Source: Thinopyrum elongatum
Lineage: Eukaryota; Streptophyta; Magnoliopsida; Poales; Poaceae
Length of the DNA: 64,000 bases
Assembly (NCBI GenBank): GCA_011799875.1
Contig: CM022301.1
Location: forward strand, 327,254,929 to 327,318,928
Direction of reading: 5' to 3'
The notes under the pieces were generated by a model. That model was not told where the DNA came from and did not search any database. It saw nothing but the letters and a program-made list of their open reading frames with translations. The stretch's first letter is position 1. Every line of letters starts with the position of its first letter. Made by a program: the position numbers and the translations under genes. Shown in pieces: positions 55,744 to 64,000 of this stretch.

Positions 55744-58700
55744 TGTAACACCCCTATGTAATAGCCACCATGATCAGCTGTTAATAATGCCAAGTCATAT
55801 CATATGCAGTGATTAAACATAGTGGTTAACCAAAGTAAATCAACTCCATTTTTAAAATCAACTTAAATTCATAAGTGAAATATAAGGTTGATCAAACTCT
55901 GCTGGAGAAATGTTATTTAATTAGCAAATAATCCAGTGGTCATGGCAAAATCATAACCAACATTTTTGGAATATGATTGATGAGTCAAACAAGATGAAAC
56001 AGCATCCAAAACAGCAATATTAATTCATTTAAAATCATTGCAGATTCAAATGAACTCCAAAACTGTCCAAACCACTTTTTGGTGAGAGCTAATATTGCAT
56101 TGCAATATTTGGGCCAACTCCCACATTTTTCGAAAGTGCACAAGTGCCCTAAACATTTTGAAACAGAAAAGGATAAAAGAAAATGGAGAAGCTAAAATAG
56201 AAAATCAAAAGCGGGACACTGTGCACTGGGCCTTAGTGCACAGTGCCCCGAGTCGCGGCCCAGCAGGCCCACCTCGTCTCCCTCCTCCCCGTGTCGTCCC
56301 CGCCGTGGTCGCGCGGGCGCGCGCCAGTCGGCCGGCGACACCGCGGCACCACCGACGCTACAGGGAGGAGGAGGAGATAAGGCCGGAGCCACTCGACCCC
56401 CTGGCTTTCCCTGGAATTCCCCATCTCTCTCCCACGCTCGCCTCGCTTCTCCTTCCCCCTCAGATCCGGGAGCAGCCGGACGCGGCCGCCGCCGCTCGAC
56501 GCCGTGCTCGCGGCTATCGGCCTCGCATCGCCTCGTCGAGATGTCCCTCGCCTCCGCCGTGGTCGACCGCGTCGCCTGAAGCTCTCTGGTGGAGCAGGGA
56601 AGCTCCACAGGCGTCGTTCTTCTCCGCCCCCTTTGCTTCGGTCGCCGGCGCCTCTCCGTCGATCCCCGGCGCAGCAGCTACTAAACCACTCGCCGGGCCT
56701 ACGTGTGAGCCTGCACGGTGAGCTTCTTCCCCTCCTCTCTCTCGCTGCGCCATAGGAACCGCCGTAGCTAGCCGCCACCGTAGTCGTGCTTTGGCCGCCG
56801 CCGACGAGCTCGTGCTCGTGGCCATGGCCGCTTCCGTGCTTGGCTAAGCACCGCGCTGTGCTCCTGGCAACCCCGGGAGTCGAACGCGCACTCGCACGTA
56901 CCCCCTCGAGCCGCGCAGCCGTGATCCCGTCCAGGCCCGCACTCCGTCGCTGCTACGGCTCGACGCCGGCGCGTTTCCGACCTTCCCCCACTCGTTTTGA
57001 CGCCGTAGATGGATGCGCGAGCTTCTTAGCTTTCGAACGCACCCAACCGCAGCTCGAACCGAGCCCTGTGGGCGATTTCCGAGCACTCCGGCGATCTTCC
57101 GCCGCGGAATCGGTCGCCGGCGCAACTCCGGCGCCGGCCGCCGACGTGGCCGCCCCGTGGGTCGCCCTGGGTCACTGACCCGTGGGCCCCAGGGGCCCGG
57201 CCGGCCAGTTGACCGGTCAGCCCTGCTGACTGGACCGGCCCAGCCGCTGACAGGCGGGCCCCACCTTCCTGTTTAATTAGTTAAAACAAATTAGAAATAA
57301 AAATAAACTAATTAACCTAATGTCTCACTGACATGTGGGGTCCACCCCCCTAATTAATCCTGGTAATTAAACTAATTCACTGGATAAAGAAACAGAGGCT
57401 GACATGTGGGTCCCACTGGACCCACATGTCAGGTTTGACTGGTCAACCGTCCTGTTGACTTGCTGACGTCAGCAGCGCGTCATGCTGACGTCATAATTCA
57501 TTTTCTGTTAAATAAAATAATTCCAGAAATTCAAATAATCTTTAAAAATTAATAACTTTTAAACCGTAGCTCGGATCGAAAAAGTTAAAACATGAAAGTT
57601 GCTCAGAACGACGAGACGAGTCTGATCGTGCCGTCTGTTTCTCCATCGGAACCTCCTACGTAGAAGAACTCGTAACTCCGGACCCGAATCCGGCAGATGA
57701 ATAGTGCACACACGTCGGATACTAAATCCCAGAATAATTCTAAAAATAACTAAAATGACTTAGATGCATAATTAGGCAACCCTGCACTGCATCATAGCAT
57801 CACACGCACCGTATTGCATCTGTTTGCATTATGTTTACCTGTTTCTTCCCCCTCTTCTCTCTAGATAGACCCCGACGTTGACGTAGCTCCCGAGGCAGAC
57901 GCCGCACAGGAGTACGACTACGTCCCCGACGATACTACTGAAGACCTTGCCCTTGCCCCCGAGCAAACAGGCAAGCACCCCCATTTTGAGCATGCCTATA
58001 TCGCCTATTCCCTTCTCTCTTATGCTTGCATTAGAACTGCTACTGCTACTGTTTTCCTATATCTGCTGCATAGCCTGATTATTGTACCCTGCTTTGTTAC
58101 CTTACTGGTTATCCTAGACTGATTATTATAGGCTGGGTAGAGACACGACAGAGACCTCCACTTGATCCCGACTGCCCTGCTGGATATCAGAAGACCCGAT
58201 CATCGGGATTGAGGACCAGACCCTGGCACCGCACATCACTACCCCTTAGTTGCCGACACTGCTGGGTTACCGTCGAGTGCCGAGGGTGATACCTCGTTAG
58301 CACTTATGATGTTAACCTTGTAGGTTAGTTACTCGGTCGTGGTAAGCGAGGGTGATTCCTCCTACACCACCCCCGATAACGACATCGTCGCGCAACCTCT
58401 CAAGTGTGGACCTCGAGGGTGATTCCTCCTTCGTTCACCTTGATGATAACATCGAGCGGGAACTCCATCGAGGGTGATTCCTCATGGTTCCCTTCGGTGT
58501 CCGACACACAGTTACCTTGGATATTATGACTTGACTATGAACCACGATACTAAAGACGGGTCGGCCCTGAGGGGTACCCGCGCGAGCTTAACGCGAAGTG
58601 ATGTGGAGTCGGGTTGACCTGGATGGTGCCCGCGAGATAACTACGAGGCGTGGCCGGGCATTCTTAGCCCTTGCCACAAGTCCTCGAGACGGGGCGACGG

Positions 58701-59957
58701 GGTCACATCGATCGTGAGTCTCTGCTCGTTTCCGCGCGCTCCTAATCCACTACGGTTTGGATATTTGATCCGAGGGGCCTCTGGCCCGATAGCACTAACC
58801 ATCACGTGGGCATAGTATGGGCGTTCTGCGTCGTACACATCAGCCGAAGCTTGTTTGACGTCAGTAAGGAGCGGCGCACGCCGAGTTGGACTGGTAATGC
58901 AACCGCGCTTGTATAAGGGGTTGCTAGGTCTGCTCTCGGTGGCCCCGTAACGTGCAGGAGTTCCCGGGGCGATGGCCCAAGACTCCTGGGGGCATAGGTT
59001 TAGTCCGGCGTGCTGACCTCTCTTATAAGCCTAGGTCGGGTTGCGGCGTGTTGCTTAGCCGAGGCCGGGCATGACCCAGAAAAGTGTGTCCGGCCAGAGT
59101 TAAGTGAGCGTGGTGGGTAAGTTGGTGCACCCCTGCAGGGAAGAAACTTCTATCGATAGCCTGTCCTACGGTAACGGACACTCGGAGTTGTATCCCGATC
59201 GGTACAACTAGAACATGTGGTGAGAACTGGATAGTACGGCTCTGGGATTGCTTTCTCGCAGGGAGTCGAGAAAGGATCTCAGGTCGAGGTTGATGATATT
59301 ACTACTACTACTTTACATTATGTTCATCTGCTCTCTCCTGATGCTGCAAGACTGTCGAAGATTGTTGAAGATGCTAGTCTTCGATATGACTAGGCTTTTC
59401 CCCTCTACTCTGGCATTTCTGCAGCCCAGTCCACATATCCTTTGACAATGATGCATATGTAGTGTAGATCCTTGCTTGCTGAGTACTTCGGATGAGTACT
59501 CACGTTTGCTTTATTTTCTTTTTCCCCCATTTTTCCATTTGATGCCACCAGACGACGGAGCCCTTGAGCCAGAAGCCCCAGCCGACGACCAGTACTACTA
59601 TCCGCCTGGCGAGTACTACTACTACGAGGAGCCGTTCGATGACCAGGAGTAGGATCGGAGGGTCCAGGGCAGGAGGCCTACGCCTTTCGATCGTAGTTTT
59701 TATTTTTACCCCGCCTCTGTGAAGGCTTATCTCTCTCTCTGTAATATATCTGTACTCAGATATCTAATGCTTCCGCTGACGCTTGTATGCCATCGAACTT
59801 GTATTCGAGCCCTCGAGGCCCTGGCTTGTAATATTAAGCTTGTATGACTTTATTTTATGTTTTAGAGTTGTGTTGTGATATCTTCAAGTGAGTCCTTAGA
59901 CTTGATCGTGCGCATTTGCGTGTATGATTAGTGCACGATTAAGCCGGGGTCGTCACA
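55744..59957 (+). repeat. Gypsy right LTR
   Basis: 4214 bp, TGTAACACC...GTCACA. Outside one patch it differs from the left LTR by roughly fifteen substitutions by eye, plus the indels noted for the left LTR. Confidence 0.93.
56504..59652 (+). CDS. Right-LTR copy of the candidate spliced ORF
   Basis: Exons 56504-56717, 57869-57970 and 59552-59652 have the same lengths (214, 102, 101), splice borders and reading frame as in the left LTR. By eye the coding differences are one replacement near the N-terminus (Thr to Ile) and a synonymous GAC to GAT in exon 3. This is expected from LTR co-replication, so it is not independent evidence of selection. Transcription from this LTR would run into flanking Copia sequence. 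Confidence 0.38.
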
Positions 59958-59962
59958 CTGCG

Positions 59963-61993
59963 GTTTGGCAAGAAACCTAATCTGTCGTTTCTTAAAGTTT
60001 GGAGATGCGACACTTATGTCAAAAGGGTACAGCCTGATAAGCTCGAACCCAAATCGGAGAAGTGCTTCTTCATAGTATACCCTAAGGAAACTATTGGGTA
60101 CACCTTCTACCATAGATCCGAAGGCAAGATCTTTGTTGCTAAGAATGAGTCCTTTCTAGAGAAGGAGTTTCTCTCGAAAGAAGTGAGTGGGAGGAAAGTA
60201 GAACTTGATGAGGTAACTGTACCTTCTCTCGAATTGGAAAGTAGCACATCACAGAAAACCGTTCCCGTGATGCCTACACCAACTAGAGAGGAAGCAAATG
60301 ATAATGATCATGAAACTTAAGATCAAATTACTATTGAACCTCATAGGTCGACCAGAGCATGATCCGCACCAGAGTGGTACGATAATCCTGTTCTGGAAGT
60401 TATGTTATTAGACCATGGCGAACCTACGAACTATGAAGAAGCTATGATGAGCCCAGATTCCGATAAATGGCTTGAGGCCATGAAATCTGAGATAGGATCC
60501 ATGTATGAGAACAAAGTGTGGTCTTTGGTGGACTTGCCCGATGATCAGCAAGCCATTGAGAATAAATGGATCTTCAAGAAGAAGACTGACGCTGATGGTA
60601 ATGTTACTGTCTACAAAGCTCGACTTGTCACGAAAGGTTTTCGGCAAGTTCAAGGGGTTGACTACGATGAGACTTTCTCACCAGTAGCGATGCTTAAGTC
60701 TGTCCGAATCATGTTAGCAATTGCCGCATTTTATAATTATGAAATCTGGCAAATGGACGTCAAAACTGCATTCCTTAATGGACTTCTCAAAGAAGAGCTG
60801 TATATGATGCAACCAGAAGGTTTTGTCGATCCTAAAGGTGCTAACAAAGTGTGCAAACTCCAGCAATCCATCTATGGACTGGTGCAAGCATCTCGGAGTT
60901 GGAATATACGCTTTGATGAGGTGATCAAAGCATATGGTTTTATACAGACTTACGGTGAAGCCTGTATTTACAAGAAAGTGAGTGGGAGCTCTGTAGCATT
61001 TCTAATATTATATGTGGATGACATATTGTTGATTGAAAATGATATAGAATTTCTGGATAGCATAAAAGGATACTTGAATAAGAATTTTTCAATGAAAGAC
61101 CTCGGTGAAGCTGCTTATATATTGGGCATCAAGATCTATAGGGATAGATCGAGACGCTTAAGAGGACTTTCACAAAGCACATACCTTGACAAAGTTTTGA
61201 AGAAGTTCAAAATGGATCAGTCAGAGAAAGGGTTCTTGCCTGTGTTACAAGGTGTGAAATTGAGTCAGACTCAAAGCGCGATCACTGCAGAAGATAGAGA
61301 GAAAATGAAAGTCATTCCCTATGCCTCAGCCATAGGTTCCATCATGTATGCTATGCTGTGTACCAGACCTGATGTGTGCCTTGCCATAAGTTTGCAGGGA
61401 GGTACCAAAGTAATCCAGGAGTGGATCACTAGAAAGCGGTCAAGAACATCTTGAAGTACCTGAAAAGGACCAAGGATATGTTTCTCGTTTATGGAGGTGA
61501 CGAAGAGCTCGTCGTAAATGGTTACGTCGATGCTAGCTTCGACACTAATCCGGATGACTCTAAGTCACAAACCGGATACATATTTATATTGAATGGTGGA
61601 GCTATCAGTTGGTGCAGATCCAAGCAGAGCGTCGTGGCGGGATCTACGTGTGAAGAGGAGTACATAGCTACTTCGGAAGTAGCACATGAAGGAGTCTGGA
61701 TGAAGAAGTTCATATCCGATCTGGGTGTAATACCCAGTGCATGGGGTCCAATGAAAATCTTTTGTGACAAGACTGGAGCAATTGCCTTGGCGAAGGAATC
61801 CAGGTTTCACAAGAGAACCAAACACATCAAGAGACGCTTCAACTCCATTCGTGAAAAGGTAAAGGATGGAGACATAGAGATTTGCAAAATACATACGGAT
61901 CTGAATGTAGCAGACCCGTTGACTAATCCTCTTCCGCGGGCAACACATGATCAGCACCAAGACTCCATGGGTGTTAGATTCATTACAATGTAA
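59963..61993 (+). pseudogene. Copia pol, second part: integrase end, RT and RNase H
   Basis: Continues the interrupted integrase (LWFGKKPNLSFLKVW), then a linker with stops at 60318-60320 and 60360-60362. RT follows from about 60402 (WLEAMKSEIGSMYENKVWSL, YKARLVTKGF, QMDVKTAFLNG, ILYVDDILLIEND). The frame breaks near 61450 and RNase H follows (YVDASFDTNPDDSKSQTGY, SKQSVVAGSTCEEEYIA). The polymerase box YVDD is intact, but stops and frame breaks make the copy inactive. Confidence 0.9.
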
Positions 61994-62012
61994 TCTAGAT
62001 TATTGACTCTAG

Positions 62013-62026
62013 TGCAAGTGGGAGAC
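62013..62026 (+). other. Copia polypurine tract
   Basis: TGCAAGTGGGAGAC directly precedes the right LTR. Confidence 0.8.
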
Positions 62027-62710
62027 TGAAGGAAATATGCCCTAGAGGCAATAATAAAGTAGTTATTTTATATTTCCTTATTCATGATAAATGTTTATTA
62101 TTCATGCTAGAATTGTATTGATCGGAAACTTAAATACATGTGTGAATACATAAACAAATACCGTGTCCCTAGTAAGCCTCTACTAGACTAGCTCGTTGAT
62201 CAAAGATGGTTAAGGTTTCCTAACCATAGACATGTGTTGTCATTTGATAACGAGATCACATCATTAGGAGAATGATGTGATGGACAAGACCCATCCATTA
62301 GCTTAGCATATGATCGTTCAGTTTATTTCTATTGCTTTTCTTAATGTCAAATACATATTCCTACGACTGAGATTATGCAACTCCCGGATACCGGAGGAAT
62401 ACCTTGTGTTCTATCAAACATCATAGCGTAACTGGGTGATCATAAAGATGCTCTACAGGTATCTCCGAAGGTGTTTGTTGAATTGGCATAGATCGAGATT
62501 AGGATTTGTCACTCCGTGTATCGGAGAGGTATCTCTGGGCCCTCTCAGTAATACACATCATAAGAAGCCTTGCAAGCAAAGTGACTAATGAGTTAGTTGC
62601 AAGATGATGTATTACGGAACGAGTAAAGAAGCTTGCCGGTAACGAGATTGAACTAGGTATGAAGATACCAACGATCGAATCTCAGGCAAGTAACATACTG
62701 ATGGACAAAG
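62027..62710 (+). repeat. Copia right LTR, first 684 bp
   Basis: Colinear with 40450-41130 of the left LTR with scattered differences, then cut by another LTR after GATGGACAAAG. The remainder should lie beyond the window. Confidence 0.9.
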
Positions 62711-64000
62711 TGAAGGAAATATGCCCTAGAGGCAATAATAAAGTTATTATTTTATTTCCTTATGTCATGATAAATGTTTATTATTCATGCTAGAATTGTA
62801 TTAACCGGAAACTTGATACATGTGTGAATACATAGACAAAACAAAGTGTCCCTAGTATGCCTCTACTTGACTAGCTCGGTAATCAAAGATGGTTAAGTTT
62901 CCTGACCATAGACATGTGGTGTCATTTGATGAACGGGATCACATCATTAGGAGAATGATGTGATAGACATGACCCATCCGTTAGCTTAGCATAATGATCG
63001 TTAAGTTTATTGCTATTGCTTTCTTCATGACTTATACATGTTCCTCTGACTATGAGATTATGCAACTCCCGAATACCGGAGGAACACCTTGTGTGCTTTC
63101 AAACGTCACAACGTAACTGGGTGATTATAAAGATGCTCTACAGGTGTCTCCGATGGTGTTTGTTTGGGTTGGCATAGATCGAGATTAGGATTTGTCACTC
63201 CGTGTATCGGAGAGGTATCTCTGGGCCCTCTCGGTAATGCACATCACTATAAGCCTTGCAAGCAATGTGACTAATGAGTTAGTTACGGGATGATGCATTA
63301 CAGAACGAGTAAAGAGACTTGCTAGTAACGAGATTGAACTAGGTATGATGATACCGACGATCGAATCTCGGGCAAGTAACATACCGATGACAAAGGGAAT
63401 AACATATGTTGTTATGCGGTTTGACCGATAAAGATCTTCGTAGAATATGTAGGAGCCAATATGAGCATCCAGGTTCCGCTATTGGTTATTGATCGGAGAA
63501 GTGTCTCGGTCATGTCTACATAGTTCTCGAACCCGTAGGGTCCGCACGCTTAACGTTCGATGACGATTTGTATTATGAGTTATGTGATTTGATGACCGAA
63601 GTTTGTTCGGAGTCCCGGATGAGATTGGGGACATGACAAGGAGTCTCGAAATGGTTGAGAGGTAAAGATTCATATATTGGAAGGCTATATTCGGACATCG
63701 GAAAGGTTCCGAGTGATTTGGGTATTTTTCGGAGTACCGGGGAATTACGGGAATTCACCGGGAGAAGTAATGGGCCTTATTGGGCCATACGGGAAATAGG
63801 AGGCAGCAGCCAGGAGGTGGCGCGCACCCCCCCCCCCCAAGCGTAGTCCGAATTGGACAAGGGGTTGGGGGCGCGGCCCCACTCTCCCTTCCTTCCCCCT
63901 TCTCCTTTAGGTGGAAACCTACTAGGGCTTGGAGTCCTAGTAGGATTCCCGTCCTCCTGGCGCGCCCTACAGGGCCGGCCGGCCTCCTCCCTCTCTCCTT
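62711..64000 (+). mobile_element. Second Angela-type LTR inserted in the Copia right LTR
   Basis: Starts TGAAGGAAATATGCCCTAGAGG and follows the Angela LTR for 1290 bp to the window end. It diverges from both LTRs of the first element (for example in the segment before the C-tract at about 63829). Target sequence on the left is CAAAG. Whether it is a solo LTR or a full element cannot be decided here. Confidence 0.9.

Larger units (their letters stand above)
45385..59957 (+). mobile_element. Gypsy retrotransposon with intact gag-pol (Tekay/Del-like)
   Basis: 14,573 bp inserted in the Copia integrase with perfect CTGCG duplications at 45380-45384 and 59958-59962. LTRs begin TGTAACACCCCTATG and end GGGGTCGTCACA. 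Met-tRNA primer site, an extra ORF, a complete gag-protease-RT-RNase H-integrase frame and a polypurine tract follow in Gypsy order. LTR length above 4 kb and a C-terminal chromodomain-like tail suggest the Tekay/Del chromovirus group; this clade call is tentative. The LTRs are nearly identical, so insertion is recent compared with its Copia host. Confidence 0.93.
40450..62710 (+). mobile_element. Angela/BARE1-type Copia retrotransposon, decayed and interrupted
   Basis: LTRs start TGAAGGAAATATGCCCTAGAGG, the signature of the Angela/BARE1/WIS group. Order is LTR, Met-tRNA primer site, leader, gag, protease, integrase, RT, RNase H, polypurine tract, LTR, as in Copia. The coding region is split at 45384 by a 14.6-kb Gypsy element and is full of stops and frame breaks. 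The right LTR is itself interrupted at 62711, and its end lies outside the window. Left target sequence is TTCCC; the right duplicate is not visible. Confidence 0.92.

Overview
This is a nuclear genomic window from a large-genome grass, most likely a Triticeae species (wheat, Aegilops, barley or rye relative). The evidence is an Angela/BARE1-type Copia LTR, a Cassandra TRIM carrying 5S-rRNA-like sequence, a long CACTA transposon, Stowaway and Tourist-like MITEs, several plant LINEs, and an inserted piece of grass plastid DNA. There is no bacterial-type gene organisation. Almost all the sequence is nested transposable elements. One ordinary host gene is convincing: a two-exon FCS-like zinc finger (FLZ) gene on the minus strand at 25192-25851.

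Layout. 1-10 kb: a CACTA element (508-8971) with matching TIRs and an AGA target duplication. It carries about 3.6 copies of a 662-bp tandem repeat and an antisense fragment resembling nitrilase exon 1. 10-21 kb: a retroposed LINE-like insertion with a nested TGATACGTC element, a Tourist-like MITE, a 2.1-kb fold-back Mutator-like element, a rearranged plastid insertion (psbB, psbT, psbN and psbH pieces) and an RNase H pseudogene. 21-25 kb: a LINE inserted antisense into another LINE. 25-32 kb: the FLZ gene, Cassandra, a Stowaway MITE and a second TGATACGTC element. 32-40 kb: a nearly complete but dead LINE, LINE fragments and low-complexity DNA. 40-64 kb: a decayed Angela-type Copia element split by a young 14.6-kb Gypsy element at a perfect CTGCG duplication. 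A further Angela-type LTR is inserted in the right LTR of that Copia element.

The Gypsy element is the most interesting object. Its gag-pol frame is open for 1469 residues with a complete set of catalytic motifs. Upstream of gag it carries a separate 256-aa ORF whose layout resembles a double-stranded-RNA-binding fold. Each LTR of about 4.2 kb also appears to hold a three-exon reading frame of 138 codons ending in an acidic, tyrosine-rich tail. The two LTRs are nearly identical except for one patch of dense differences, and the left LTR has its first 319 bp duplicated.

Limits: family names rest on recognised sequence signatures read by eye. No database search, alignment software or expression data was available.
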